Notes under the pieces: model-generated | The model's database searches: none | Told to the model about the DNA's origin: nothing | Seen by the model: only the letters and a program-made list of their open reading frames with translations | Assembly (NCBI RefSeq): GCF_002288925.2 | Contig: NW_022098076.1 | Coordinates: 77,642,009-77,706,008, forward strand | Direction of reading: 5' to 3' | Source of the DNA: Delphinapterus leucas | Taxonomy: Eukaryota; Chordata; Mammalia; Artiodactyla; Monodontidae | DNA: 64,000 bases | Part shown: piece after piece, positions 1 through 11,336 of the stretch | Position numbering within the stretch: position 1 is the first letter of the stretch | Layout: each line of letters opens with the position of its first letter | Translations under genes and position numbers: made by a program

Positions 1-284
1 GAGCAGTGTGGGAAAGCAAAGGGAACCGCCATCCATTATCTGTCACCCAGAGAGCTGAGCCCTTTGAAAGTTGAAGAGGCTGCCCAGAGGCGGAGCGAGC
101 CTCCTGGCTCAGTGTTCAAGCAGGGGCAGGGCGGCCACTCTGGGGAAGAAAGTGCGCTAAGGCGACCGATGAACTTGGCAGAGGTGGGAGTAGAGGACCC
201 CGAAGTTTTGCGGTGATGCTGAAATTGCCTTGTAAAAGCTGAAGTACAGGAGAGAGGGCAGCATTAAGTGTCTCTGCTCTTTTT
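1..284. other. Unclassified non-coding stretch
   Basis: I see no open frame of note, no recognisable repeat and no RNA gene. It ends where an old L1 fragment begins. Confidence 0.5.
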
Positions 285-965
285 TATTTTCTAAACATTT
301 TTTTGGTGGTAAAATGCACATAACATAAAATTTGCCATTTTAGTGATTTTTAAGTGCACAGCTCAGTGGCATTAAGTACATTCACACTGTGTGCAGCTGT
401 TGCCGCCGTCCGTGTCCTGAGCTGCATCTTCCCAGACTGAAACCCCACACCCACTGAACAGTTCTCCCTGTTTTCCCCCTTCCCCTCGGCCCCTGGCAAC
501 CACCGTCCTACTTTCTGTCTGTATGAACTGGGCTACCCTAGCTCCCTTACATAAGTGAAATCATACAATATGTGTCCTTTGGTGACCGGCTTATTTCACT
601 CAGCATCATGTCTTCAGGGTTCATCCATGTTGTAGCGTAGGTCAAAAGGTCATTCGTTTTTAAGACTCATATCCCATTGTATGTATATAGCACGTTTTGT
701 TTATCCATTCTTCCTCCAAACTGATGGACTGGTGGGCGGTTTCAGCCTTTTGGCTATTGCGAATAATGCTGCTGCGAACGTGGGTGTACAAATATCTGTT
801 CGAGTTGTACTTTCAGTTATTTTGAGTGTATACCTAGGACCAGAATTGCTGGTTCATGTGGTAATTCTGTGTTTAAATTTTTGAGGAACGCTGCCATACT
901 GTTTTCCATGGCGGCTGCACCATTTTACCTTCCTACCAGCAATGCATGAGGGTCCAGTGTCTCTA
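285..965 (-). mobile_element. Old LINE-1 3' fragment
   Basis: Read on the minus strand, this is the end of an L1 element. On the plus strand it begins with the reverse of the 3' untranslated region (ggtaaaatgcacataacat) and continues through text typical of mammalian L1, such as the reverse of the 'gaataatgctgctgcgaacg' and 'caccattttacc' blocks. Divergence is high and frames are broken, so it is an old L1M-grade copy and not coding. The right edge fades out near 965. Confidence 0.8.
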
Positions 966-1360
966 CTTTTAATGAGTCACTTCTTTGTAGTCTCCCAGCA
1001 CACAGAGGAAGCAAGAGATGTGCCATTGTGCTCGTCCCAGCCTGGATCATCAAAAGAGAGAAGAAAGGAGGGTCCGTCTGCCTGGACTCATAAATGCCCA
1101 GAAGCTGGAAATGGAAATAGCCCTGGAAGTTGCCAGTTCTAATCAGTAGCTGGACTGAATTAAGCTTTTAACCGGAAGAATCCAGTCACCATTACTAAGG
1201 TAGAAGCGTGGAGATGTGGGTCTTCGTTTTAAAAATCAGGGTTGAAGGAGGGTCTGCTGCAATTTAAGGCATGATTTGTGAATCTCACGAGTCTCTTTCA
1301 GGGTAGGTACCAGAGTTTGGGTTTCTCTTATCTCTTCCAGACCCCAAGGGCCAAATGCAT
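966..1360. other. Unclassified non-coding stretch
   Basis: Nothing recognisable was seen between the old L1 and a MIR fragment. Short open frames here look like chance. Confidence 0.4.
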
Positions 1361-1465
1361 CTTCAGGAGCCAACACTTACTGGGCCCTCACTATGTGCCA
1401 GGCGTTTTATAGGTACTTTATGTTCATTTGCTCATTAGTCCGCTTTAACATCTGGAAGGCTTATG
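1360..1465 (-). mobile_element. MIR SINE fragment
   Basis: The segment carries the reverse-strand MIR signature 'tgtgccaggcgttttataggtactttatg', here split by divergence, followed by 'ttcatttgctcattag'. It is an ancient mammalian tRNA-derived SINE remnant. Confidence 0.6.
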
Positions 1466-2090
1466 TCCTGAGAATCAGCAAATTAAAAATCACCACTGTA
1501 GCCCACCCCCTCCCCCATAAAGTACAGCAGAGCGTGACCAAACATTCGAATGAGCACTAAAGGCTTTAAATGAGCGTTTCTGAGAATGTGACAGTGGGGA
1601 GACGATAAACTTCCATGAAGGTTTGGAGGCTAAGCCTGGGCTCTGTCTGACCCTAGGCTCCGTGCCTTTTATTTTGCTGCTTAATGAATCTTCTCTGATT
1701 ATCTTGCTATTGCAGTGATTCAAGGTTTTGTCAATTAGCGCTTTCCTAGCTTGGGTCCTCTGCCTAATTGTCCACTTAAAACTTCAGACAAAACTGTAAG
1801 CAGTGAGTTGATTCTCTCTTGAGTCAGGAGAGGGAGATGGAACTGCCTTTCCAGGTCCAGAAGGAAGAAGGGTTTCTCCCTGGTTTCTGAACAAGGACGC
1901 CCATCCCTGGCACCTGTACAGCTTAGTGGATGTGGTTCAAGGTCTCCCTTCCTCTCCAACCCTGACCTTCACCCTTTCTCTTTGACTGAGCTGCCCAAGG
2001 GCACTAAACACCCGGCTGCCTAAGCATCGTGCCCTCTCCCGTGCTCCTGGGCGTGGGGACATCCTGGCCTCCCAAGCATTCAACCTTGGC
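1466..2090. other. Unclassified non-coding stretch
   Basis: No repeat family or exon was recognised. Overlapping short frames on the minus strand show no familiar protein. Confidence 0.4.
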
Positions 2091-2690
2091 ATCCCCTTTG
2101 ACTGCTTCCTCTCTTGGTCTGCTCCTCTCAGAATGGTGGTGGGGGTAGTTCTGTCTCTGGGGTCTGACCTTCTCGAGCCATTGACACAGCTGAGCCTCCC
2201 TCGGCATCCAGGCTCTGATGGCGCCACATGCTGATTTCTGCTGCAGCCTCCTTCCTGGTGGGCCTTTCCACATGCAGCCTCGCCCCTCCTGGTCCATTCT
2301 CTACCCAACAGCTAGGCTAATTTTCTCCAAGCACTATTTTGATTTTGTCACTTGTCCATTCAGAAATCGGCAGGAGCTCCCATTTGCCTCCCACCTTTAA
2401 TCTAAACTCCTCAGCGTGTGTTTTAAGACCTTTGCAAACTCACATTTAACTGCCCTCATCTCCTGCCATCCCTGGCTTCTCATCTTTGCTCTGGCCTGAC
2501 ACAGCCCGCATAAGTTGTTGGCTTTGGGGCATGGCTCTGCCCTTGCCCCTCAGATTCAGGTCTGCCCCTATTAAGACACAACAAAGATGTGGAACAGGCT
2601 TGTTTGACACTGTATCCCTACGTCCTAGGCAATGCCTGCCACATAGTAGGTGCTCAATAAATGTTTGTTGAATGGATGAATGTTAAAGAC
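2090..2690 (+). mobile_element. L2 LINE fragment, 3' end
   Basis: The block ends with the diagnostic L2 terminus, 'cacatagtaggtgctcaata' followed by repeated 'gaatg' near 2680. Upstream text such as 'ctttgcaaactcac' and 'ctctggcctgacacagc' matches the L2 3' region as I remember it. It is an ancient, non-functional LINE fragment; the left edge is uncertain. Confidence 0.7.
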
Positions 2691-3125
2691 ATCTCTTCTT
2701 GGATAACACCACTTGGGTTAATTAGCAACCATGTAAAAGACTTGATGCTAAGTGTTTAGGACACAAAGTGAGGAAGCTCTTGCTCAAGGAGCTCACAGTC
2801 TAGTCTAGACCTATAAACAAATACCACATTTCCTTGATTGTATGACAGACTGACTGTGAGATGCAATGTTAATTTAAAAACAGCTTTTCGGGATAAAAGA
2901 AGTGCTACCACTTTAATGATACAGAATGTGTGCTGAACTTTAATCTCAGAAACTTGAAATGTGAAAAAAACTATGCTTCTTAGAATGGAGAAAATCAAGT
3001 GTTGCAATACGGGGCTTTAGGTGCTGTAGTGGAGTCAGGTACAAAATGCCACAGAAGGATGCTATTGACTTATCTGAGTTGGGTCTTGGTTAGTTTCCCA
3101 GGTAGACTGGGGAGGGAGGTAGATG
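2691..3125. other. Mostly unclassified; possible L2 or MIR trace
   Basis: A weak L2 or MIR-like segment lies near 2740-2830 ('gaagctcttgctcaaggagc'). The remainder shows nothing recognisable. Confidence 0.35.
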
Positions 3126-3138
3126 TCAGTAGGCTTTG

Positions 3139-3347
3139 TTTTTGTTTTTGTTTTTGCGGTACGCAGGCCTCTCACTGCTGTGGCCTCTCCCGTTGCGGAG
3201 CACAGGCTCCGGACGCGCAGGCTCAGCGGCCATGGCTCACGGGCCCAGCCACTCCGCGGCACGTGGGATCTTCCCGGACCCGGGCACAAATCCGTGTCCC
3301 CTGCATCGGCAGGCGGACTCTCAACCACTGTGCCACCAGGGAAGCCC
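3139..3347 (-). mobile_element. CHR-type tRNA-derived SINE (short form)
   Basis: This is a full-length short-form CHR SINE in reverse orientation. The T-rich (tail) end lies on the left and the tRNA-like head, ending 'ccaccagggaagccc', lies on the right. It is flanked by a perfect 13-bp duplication, tcagtaggctttg, at 3126-3138 and 3348-3360. The RNA polymerase III A box (TGGYRCAGTGG) and B box (GGNTYGNNCCC) are visible on the reverse strand. Short open frames across it are repeat shadows. Confidence 0.95.
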
Positions 3348-3439
3348 TCAGTAGGCTTTGAACACGCATGTCTCGGCCCTTCCAAGCTGTGTGGCCTGAG
3401 ACCTATGACTTCATCTCTTTTAGCCAAGTTCCCCCTTTT

Positions 3440-3620
3440 GTGAAACAGATAATAATAGAACCTACTTAGTCACCTGTTCCCACCATTTACTAAGCATTGA
3501 CTATGTACCTAGCCCAGGCAAAATGCCTAAAATATATTATTTCATCTTCATTTTGCTGTATTGTTAATGCAATCCTGGACACATAGTAAACACTCAACCA
3601 ATGGATGTGTTTAGTGAATA
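3440..3620. mobile_element. MIR or L2 fragment
   Basis: Phrases such as 'ttactaagcattgactatgt' and 'cacatagtaaacactcaacc' are typical of MIR and L2 3' regions. Two old fragments may adjoin here; the family is not resolved. Confidence 0.5.
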
Positions 3621-4847
3621 TCAGCTTTGGTTGTCGTTGATGTCACAGTATCTGCCTGCTCTGGGTTCGTTCCCCCTTTTCCTGGTAATAGCACTCAGAA
3701 TTCCCTTTGAGGAGATACTTCTTCCACTGTCAGTCCATATTGGTGTGGCTGCTCCCTCGGCCCCTCCTTGTGGGACCCGGGGGTAGGCATATGGCCCAGG
3801 CTTGGCCAGTGAGACCATTGCGTGCCCTGGTGGCGGTGACTGGCTCAGAGATGGTGCCTGACCCCAGCCTGCTGGAGCTATAAAGAGGACCCCTCTCATG
3901 GCGGGGGCTGCTGGATGGGTGGGATGTGATCTTGAAGCAGTAGGTGGGCATTTTGCTGTGGTGTCCTGAGCACCTGTCTGGGAGTGGGGCTGGCAGGGAG
4001 GCAGTGATTGATCGTGTTTGAGTGTTTGGACCCAGCAGCACCTGTTTATCCCAAGGCTTTTCAGCACGCCTGAACATCTCAGTTACTTGAGCCAATACAT
4101 TCCTTTTTAGAGTTTTGTGGGTTTTTTTTTTTTTTTTTTTTGGCTTAAATCAGTTCTGGTTGGAATTATATTTTAAAATGAAAAGTCTTCTTTGACCCAA
4201 ACAGGAATTGTGATGGTAATGATGCTTAGTGTGTTCTAGGAGGGTGGAGAAGCTTGTGGAGTTGGCACACAGCGGGGTGTGTATGCGGGGAGTGGGGGCC
4301 ATGTTAGGCACTTCGATGTCTCACTGCACGAGCCCGAAAAGGTGTGTTAAGGGAATGGGGTGCCTGATAGGTGCTGGAGGACTTCAGAGGAGGGAGGGGG
4401 CTTGCTGGGTGTGTGTGTGCGAGGAGGACTTGGGAAAGGTCAAGACTTGAACCTGGTGGGGAGACTGTGGCCCGCAAGGAGGAAGGGATGGGGCCCAAGG
4501 CAGGGGGTGAGCATCCTCGCGGCAGCGGGTGATGCAAGCTGTACTCGGGACAAAGGGAATAGATCAGCCTGGCTGATTCCATTAGGGGGAGAGGACACAG
4601 GGCAGGCGCACCAGTTTGGGAGTGGACACCTGGGGCTTTGGGCTCCAGACCTGGAAGGCGGGGTTGGTACTTTCCTCCTGGCAGCCCTGTTACCGAAGCA
4701 GCATGGGTTTGCTCTGTGGAGCAGGATTTCTAAGCAGCTGCGTGTTTGTTTTCTTTGGTCTTCCAACTTGTCTTTCACTTTTCTGCATCAGAACGTGAGG
4801 TCCTTCCCAGCAGGAAGAGGTCCTGCTTCCTCCTTTTGTACCGTTTA
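3621..4847. other. Unclassified non-coding stretch with poly-T run
   Basis: No gene or family was identified. A run of about 20 T sits near 4121-4140 and may be the tail of an unrecognised reverse-oriented retroposon. Around 4380-4530 the plus strand is G-rich. Confidence 0.4.
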
Positions 4848-5092
4848 GCAGAGTGGTTCCACATAGTCTGTCTGGATTTGAACCCTGGCCCAGCACTTAA
4901 CCGTCCATGACCCCTTGGGCAAATCAGTCATTCTCTTTGCGCTTCAGATTTCTGGTCTGTAAAATGGGAATAATAGTAGTAACTACCTCAGGGGGTTGCT
5001 GGGAAGATGAAATGAGTCAGTGAATGCACAGAGCTGAGAATTGTGCCTGACACAGAATAAGGCTATATAAGGGTAAGCTATTTATTATTATT
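4848..5092 (+). mobile_element. MIR SINE, nearly full length
   Basis: The order of blocks is typical of MIR: 'gatttgaaccctggc', 'ccttgggcaaatcagtcatt', 'ctgtaaaatgggaataatag', then 'gaagatgaaatga' and an AT-rich end. It is an ancient, inert tRNA-derived SINE. Confidence 0.85.
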
Positions 5093-5292
5093 TTTATTGT
5101 TATTCATTCCATTTCATAGCACTCCGTGTAGATTGTTGCATAAAATGGGTGCTCAGAAGCATAGCTTTCCAAATGATGACCCCCCTGCCCCACAAGTGTG
5201 GTTAAGTGTCTTCCCTAAGGCATAAACTGATTGGGGGAGAATAAGCATCTCTGTTGTTACAGGAGCACTTGTGTGTCTCTAAGCGGACTCTG
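5093..5292. other. Unclassified non-coding stretch
   Basis: Nothing was recognised between a MIR and a GT-rich simple repeat. Confidence 0.35.
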
Positions 5293-5325
5293 GCGCGCGC
5301 GTGTGTGTGTGTGCGCGTGTGTGTA
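5293..5325. repeat. GC/GT alternating simple repeat
   Basis: This is an alternating purine-pyrimidine run of mixed GC and GT units. It is short and imperfect, but alternating runs of this kind can adopt Z-DNA. Confidence 0.8.
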
Positions 5326-5922
5326 TTTGGCTGTTTTTTCTTGGCCCCCCTGCCTATGCCCTCTTTTGGGATTGTCATCACGGGCCTCATCTCTGGGGGC
5401 TCCTGACCCAGCAGAGGCCCTGATTGGTGTGGCAGTGAAATTCCCTGCTGCCACAGCCTTGTCTTGACTTTTCTTTGTTACTCGGGCTTCTTTTATTTTG
5501 ATTCCAGGAGCATCTGCTCACAGGATTTCCTAGACTCCTGAGCTCTCAGAGCAATGGGGTCTCATTCGCGTATGGTCCCTCCGTTACTACATTGAAAGAC
5601 GGTTTACCTAACATATGGGATCTTTTGAATATATATGTCTGGACACATCTGTTCTGGACTTGAAAGTTTAATAAAGCTTTTCATTTTCTGAAGTGCTTGT
5701 GAAGCCTGTCTGTGGTGAGCTGACAGCCCCGCTGGGTCAGCTCCTCTGTGGTGACGCTGGGGTAGGGGGTACGGCTTGGGACACCCCAGTTGACAGGCAG
5801 CCATTAGCTCCAAACCCCTCCTCCTTCCTCCTGTGGCACAGGCTAAGGGTTGGGGGCAGGTGCTGAGGGGCTAAATCCATGGACCAGTTGAATGCGTTTA
5901 CAGAGAGAAGAGCAGCAACAAT
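5326..5922. other. Unclassified non-coding stretch
   Basis: No repeat or exon was identified between the GT run and the Tigger element. Confidence 0.4.
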
Positions 5923-5924
5923 TA

Positions 5925-7014
5925 CAGTTAAGTCCCCGACACACGAACGTGTTCTGTTCCGAGAGTGCGTTTCTAAGTCCAGTTTGTTCATAAGTCCAAC
6001 AAAGTTAGCCTAGGTGCCCAGCTAACACAATCGGCTATATAGTACTGTACTGTCATAGGCTTATAATACTTTTCACACAAATAATACATAAAAAACAAAC
6101 ACAAAAAATAAAGAAAACATTTTTAGTCTTACAGTACAGGACCTTGAAAAGTACAGTAATACAGTACAACAGCTGGCATACAGGGGCTGGCATCGAGTGA
6201 ACAGGCAAGAAGAGTTACTGATTGGAGGGGGGAGGGGGGTGGGAGATGGTAGAGCTGAAGGATCGTCAGCTATAGGAGATGGAGGGCAAGCTGCAATTTC
6301 ACTCACGCCTGACGTTGATGGCACAGGTTCTGGTTCCTTGCTGGATTCAATTCTGTCTACCTTCTTGAAAAACAATCCAGTGATGTCCGGGTAGTAGCTC
6401 TTTTCTTCCCGTCATAGGTGACATGGTAGCACTGGATTGCATTCTGAACGGCTGCTGCATCCTTCATGTACCATTCTGTGTTCAGATCCTGTGCCTCGAA
6501 AACTAACAGTGCCTCCTCAAATAAAGAAAACCACCTTGCCATTTCCTGCGTCGTGAATCTCTTCGGTTCTTCAGTTACTTCTTCTTCCTCTTTTCTCTCT
6601 TTGTCCTTTCTCTGGGCCTCCAGTTCTTCATTAGTAAGCTCCTTGTGTTGCACAGCAAGTAGTTGGTTGTTATAAGAATGAGTGATGTCTACCATCTTTT
6701 CCCCTTGTTCCACTCTCTCAATTATTTTCACTTTTGTTTCCATTGTTATCGCTTGGTGCTTCTTAGCAGTACCAGTTATGTCACCGCTGCTTTTACACTT
6801 GCTTCCGGACATCCCGGGCTTGAAATACGGATGCCGTACTACTGTATGCTATACAGTACTGTTCAGTAAAGTACACAAAAGCACAACCGCTTGTAGAGGA
6901 TGCACGCACGTGACAACGTACACGTGAACTAACTTACGTGATTGAACATGTGAACGCACGTTCACATCTTTGAAAGTTCCCAACTTGAAGGTTCGTATGT
7001 AGGGGACTGAACTG
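5925..7014 (-). mobile_element. Tigger (pogo/Tc1-mariner) DNA transposon, internally deleted
   Basis: This is a complete 1,090-bp element. Its left end CAGTTAAGTCCCC and the reverse complement of its right end, CAGTTCAGTCCCC, form terminal inverted repeats of about 24 bp with a few mismatches. A TA dinucleotide lies immediately outside each end (5923-5924 and 7015-7016), as expected for pogo-type insertion. The transposase remnant reads on the minus strand. Full Tigger elements are about 2.4 kb or longer, so over half the interior is missing. It resembles a Tigger1-type family I recall from artiodactyl libraries; the subfamily is not certain. Confidence 0.92.
6073..6812 (-). pseudogene. Tigger transposase remnant
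   Basis: Two overlapping minus-strand frames, 6357-6812 (151 residues) and 6073-6375 (100 residues), hold pieces of one transposase. The first starts MSGSKCKS and keeps about 49 residues of the N-terminal CENP-B/pogo-like helix-turn-helix region, including KVKIIERVEQGEK. Near 6,665 it jumps to a charged C-terminal segment (LTNEELEAQRKDKERKEEEE). The middle, which would hold the DDE catalytic domain, is absent. A frameshift near 6,360-6,375 throws the tail (KVDRIESSKEPEPVPSTSG, then a proline-rich stretch) into another frame. It cannot make an active enzyme. Pogo-type transposases normally bind the inverted ends and cut and paste the element in the nucleus. Confidence 0.88.
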
Positions 7015-7016
7015 TA

Positions 7017-7360
7017 TTTGTAAAGGGGGAAAATGTTTTCTTGTACTCTGTGCTTCCCTGGGGAAGATGGATCCCCTGATTTGGGTGCAGGTTGGAGCAG
7101 TCTGGCCTTGTCTGGGTCTTTGCCGCCATAAACCACTGGGACTCTTGGGAGCATCTAGATGGATGTGTAGGAGAAGGCTTTAACAACAGTTCTCTCAAAG
7201 TTGGGAGGTGGTGGGCGGGATTGTTTTGAGGATCTTCAACTTAGTGGTTGCTGCTCATTCCCTCCTCTCCTGACCTTGGCGGCATTCTCTAAATCCACTC
7301 CCTTAGACTCTGTTCCAGTTCAAACAGGCTCCCAAGAAAGAATAACATTAACAAACGTGC
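7017..7360. other. Unclassified non-coding stretch
   Basis: Nothing recognisable was seen between the Tigger element and a MIR. Confidence 0.4.
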
Positions 7361-7363
7361 AGT

Positions 7364-7612
7364 GCAAACATGCTTTGAGTCCTTACGTGTGCCAAGCACT
7401 GTGCCTCAATTTTTATCTTTATTATCATGTCTGATTACCCCCACAACACCAGAGTAAGAACTTTTATTATCGCCATTTTATAGATGAGGAAACTGAGGCC
7501 CAGAGAATTTAATTGTCTTGCCCAAGGCCACATGGTTACTAAGTAGGGCAGCTCGGATTTGAACCCAGGCCATCTTAGGCCAGAGCCCAAACTCTCAGTG
7601 CTCTATTGCCTG
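7364..7612 (-). mobile_element. MIR SINE, nearly full length
   Basis: Reverse-strand MIR blocks are clear: 'tatagatgaggaaactgagg', 'cttgcccaaggccacatgg', and 'cggatttgaacccaggc'. It is ancient and inert. Confidence 0.88.
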
Positions 7613-8078
7613 CTGATTGGAATCTGTCAGCCAGCATTTTCCAAAATACGTTTTTGGGAAGCTATGGTACAATGATCAAATAACTTCAAATGCAGTTTCC
7701 CCTCAGGCCAATTTAAAAATACACATCAACTTCTTAAAGGCTCTGAGGAGTCCCGCAGTAAAGAAGCTTTGTGTAACTCAGTGTTTTCCAAGTTTCTTTA
7801 GCCAAAAAAAATTCTTTTTCCTTACCACCAACTAACAAAAGTCTCATAGATCTAATATGCTGCAAGCCAGTTTGGGGAACACTATTGAAAATGAGTGTTG
7901 GCTTAAAGTTTTACCTCTCCCAGGGCATTTTATAACAAAGTTCAAAGTTCTAAGTCTCAGAAAGCAGAGGGCTGTGGGTGGGTAGAAACCATATTGGTGG
8001 AACTTTAGGTATCATTAGCTGGAGAGAATTTCTTAAGGGGGAAATTTCATAAAGCACTGGATTACTGTCTTATATGAA
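7613..8078. other. Unclassified non-coding stretch
   Basis: It is AT-rich with no recognised repeat or exon. Confidence 0.35.
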
Positions 8079-8079
8079 T

Positions 8080-9180
8080 TTAAAAAATATTTTATTTAAA
8101 ACTTGTTTCATACTCACAGAAATTTGTGAAAATAGGACAAAGGTCTCCTGTATACCTTTTGCTCTGAGACCCCACTACATCTTGCCAATGTTCCGTAACA
8201 TCTGTTGCAGCATTGGGTCCAATCCAGGATCACATGTAGCGCTTGCTTGTCATGTCCCTTTAGGCTCTTTCAGTCTGGAATAGTTCCTCCTTTTTCTTTG
8301 ATTTTCAGGACTTTGGAAATTTGAAGTGTATGGGCTAGTTATTTTGTAGAATGTTTCCCAGTTTGTGTTTGTCCATTGTTTCCTCGCCATTAGACCCAGG
8401 TTATGTATTTTTAGCCAGAATATCATGAATGCTGTGTTCTTTTCATGGAAACCCATCGGGTGGTAGGTGCATGATGTCTGCTTGTCCTGTTGCTTGTGCT
8501 TTTAACTTTGATCCTTGGTGTCTGCAGGTTTCTCCACTTAAAGTGATACTTTCTCCCTCTTTGTATTTAATAGATGTTTTGTGGGGAGGTGCTTTGATAC
8601 AGTGTAAAATCCCATTCCTCAGTCTACCTTCCCCCACCAGATGTAGTCTCTTGCTGTTTTGTGCCTGAACTAATTGTTACTATGGTGGTTTCTAATGGTG
8701 AGTTTCTAATGCCATGACTCCTCCCTTTAGTAGCTGCCTTTCTACCACAAGGAAGAGCTTTCCTTCTCCTCATTTATTCATATGTTTAAAACATTATATC
8801 TGTGTGTGAACTTATAGGTTCTTATTTTATTCAATGTTTGTAATTTGTCACTAATAAAATTCATTTTGATGTTCTACTTTTTCCAGATTTGGCCGGTGGG
8901 AACCCATTCCAACTGGCTTCTACATCCTTTTGACACATTTCCGTCATTCTGTGAGCACTTCCTTACTTTTTTGCAGCACAAGGTGTTCCAGACACATCAC
9001 CTACTTTCCCTGCCCTAACCCTGGAATCAGCCATTTCTCTAAGAAGCTCTGGTTCCCCTTAGTGGAGACTAGTATTTCAAAACCAAGGTTTGAGCAGTAG
9101 GCATGCTCATTGCTAGTGGAATGTCACTGCTCTGGCCTTATCAATGGATAGAGCTAGGAAATTACACATTTTGTAATATA
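8080..9180. mobile_element. Ancient L1M-type LINE 3' region
   Basis: Blocks such as 'ttattttgtagaatgtttcc', 'gacccaggttatgtattttt', 'ggtttctccacttaaagtg' and 'ttttgtggggaggtgctttg' match an old mammalian L1 3' untranslated region as I remember it. Divergence is high and orientation was not resolved. No coding frame survives. Confidence 0.65.
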
Positions 9181-9454
9181 CACAAATTTACATGTGTAGT
9201 GGTTGAAAACCATGAGTTCACATCGATGCTTCCAGTTCCAATACAACATCACGAGTATGTTCTACTTTGCTCCCTTTCCGTATCTGTACCTCCTTTTTGG
9301 TTGTGAGGAGCCTGGCTCCCTGTATTTCATTCCCCTCTAGGTGGTCAGTCTGTGGACCCCCTGACTTCTGCCCTCTTGTGTGAGGATTCTGACACCAGTG
9401 TGGGCCTGCTCCCTCCGGGTCCCCCATCTCGTTCAGGCCTGTCTGATGACGTTT

Positions 9455-9535
9455 GGATGAGGGAAGGAAAAAAGGAAGGAGGAAGGGTGGGAAGGAAGGA
9501 AATAGAGAGGAAAGAAGGAAGGAAGCTGGTAAATA
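9455..9535. repeat. Purine-rich (GGAA-like) tract
   Basis: About 80 bases are almost all purines on the plus strand, dominated by ggaa and gaag units. It is a low-complexity tract with no sign of function visible. Confidence 0.8.
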
Positions 9536-9745
9536 TTTTTTAAAGAAGGGAGTGGAAGGGGGGGATAGGGAAAGCCATAGGTGTTTTGGAATTTGGTTTC
9601 TATTCTCAAAATGAATAAAATTTGGGTTTGTGGGAAACTCAGTATTAATTTATTTTATTCTTAGTATTCCGGTGGGCAGAAACAAAGTAAGTAGGAATTA
9701 TATGGTGATACATTTCAGTTCACTATAAAAATATTTCTTCAGTCA

Positions 9746-9962
9746 TTTGGGATTAACAGATACACACTACTATATATAATAGGTAAACAACAAGGACCTA
9801 CTGTATAGCACAGGGAACTATATTCAGTATCTTGTAATAACCTATAATGGGAAAGAATCTGAAAAAGAATATATATATACACATATATATAACTGAATCA
9901 CTTTGCTGTACACCTGAAACATTGTAAATCAACTCTACTTCGATAAAAAAAATTAAAAACAA
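9746..9962 (+). mobile_element. Cetartiodactyl L1 3' end, 217 bp
   Basis: This is a 5'-truncated L1 3' untranslated region. The markers are 'aacaaggacctactgtatag', 'cacagggaactatattcagt', and 'actgaatcactttgctgtac', ending in an A-rich tail. A likely TSD is atttcttcagtca at 9733-9745 against atttctccagtta at 9963-9975. It is the same region that ends the L1 at 42,864-43,700. Confidence 0.88.
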
Positions 9963-9975
9963 ATTTCTCCAGTTA

Positions 9976-11335
9976 GAGCTGCTCAACACAGAATGGTCTT
10001 GGTTGCAAAGGCGTGAGCTCCCCGTCAGTTGAAGAGTTCATGTAGAGACTGTAGGACCGCTAGTCAGAGTGACAGTGAAAAGATTTCTTGCATCGGGAGA
10101 GAAATGTCTGCAGAGTTCAGTGCTGACTCTGTAATAGCCGCATAGCTGGAGACCAGAACTTGACCTCGCTTCCCAAGGACCAGTGACATCAAACTCCCCC
10201 ATCAATAGCTGAGGAGGCAGGTGGGGCTCCAGGAGGAGACTCCTCTCTCCTTCGTGTTCACAGAGCCCTCTGAGGGTGCAGCATTGGAGTGGGGCAGCCC
10301 AGAGCTGCACCAACGTGAAAGAGCTGTAAGTGTGTTTGCGTGATGAATTTGCATCTCGAGATAAAACATAGCTCCAGATTGAGACAGGCTTTAGTTCTAG
10401 TGCCAACAATCTAATGTTGGCTTCAAAGGAGAAACTAAAAGTGTACTTCTTGGAACCGGTTCTGGCCCTCATAGTTCTTTTATTGTTCCCAAATGGACCA
10501 CATACTGGGGAGCTTTTGTGATTGCCCTAAAAAAGTAACCTGTCAAATACAACAAGCAAAATCCTAAAAGGGTTTCTTCTCAGGAGGAATTTTGAACATC
10601 AAATGTTTTTATACTCTTGACTCTTCATTTTTACAGCCCCTACCCAGACAATCTACCTACAACTCTATTATTAAGAAGCTGGAGTTTTAACATCTTTTCA
10701 AATGTTGAAACAAACTTAAGGCTGAAACTTCTATATAATACCAGCAAGCATGCCTTCAGTCACCTGAGAGCTGCAACAGTTCAACAAACATTAGTTGATT
10801 GCCTTTTTTTTTGTGCCAGCAACCAAGCTACACAACTAACGTGGTATCCATGGTCCCTTGTCACAGGTGAGAAGACTGAGGCAGAGTCGGTAAAAAGAAA
10901 CTTTTTCAGGAGCAATAACAACCTCCAGCGTCAGGCTGTATCTTCCCTTCCTGCTTGCCAGAGTAGAGTGGTTGCCTTGTTAATGGGGAGGAATAGAGTG
11001 GGGCTTGGCCACCTTTCCTTAAGTAAATGGCAGCATTCCAAACTGTGTTTTGTTTTCCTGATGAAAGTGCTGTGAATCAGCAGCATTTCGGGACCATCAG
11101 GAGGACCGGGGGTCAAATCCTGATGGGATTCTGCATCCGGGCATTTCTTCAACGTTTTCACAAAAACCTGTTGCTTTCTCACTGGTTCACATTAATGTGT
11201 ATGTAAATGTTTGTGTGTGTATATGTATTTCTCTGCATGAGGTATTTGTGCTTTGGATGTGACTTTTATAGATAGGCACCCACCTGAGTTACTGTGAATC
11301 CTGAAGCACCAGCTCTTCTGCAAGGGAAGAGGAGT
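9976..11335. other. Unclassified non-coding stretch
   Basis: It contains minus and plus open frames of 144 and 152 codons (10,038-10,472 and 10,617-11,075). Neither resembles a known protein, and neither has a codon pattern or splice context I would defend. No repeat family was recognised. Confidence 0.4.
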
Positions 11336-11336
11336 A

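Noticed and set aside
6222..6244. G-quadruplex candidate in the Tigger element
   Set aside because: Only three separate G runs of three or more are present; it mainly reflects the proline-rich coding stretch on the other strand.
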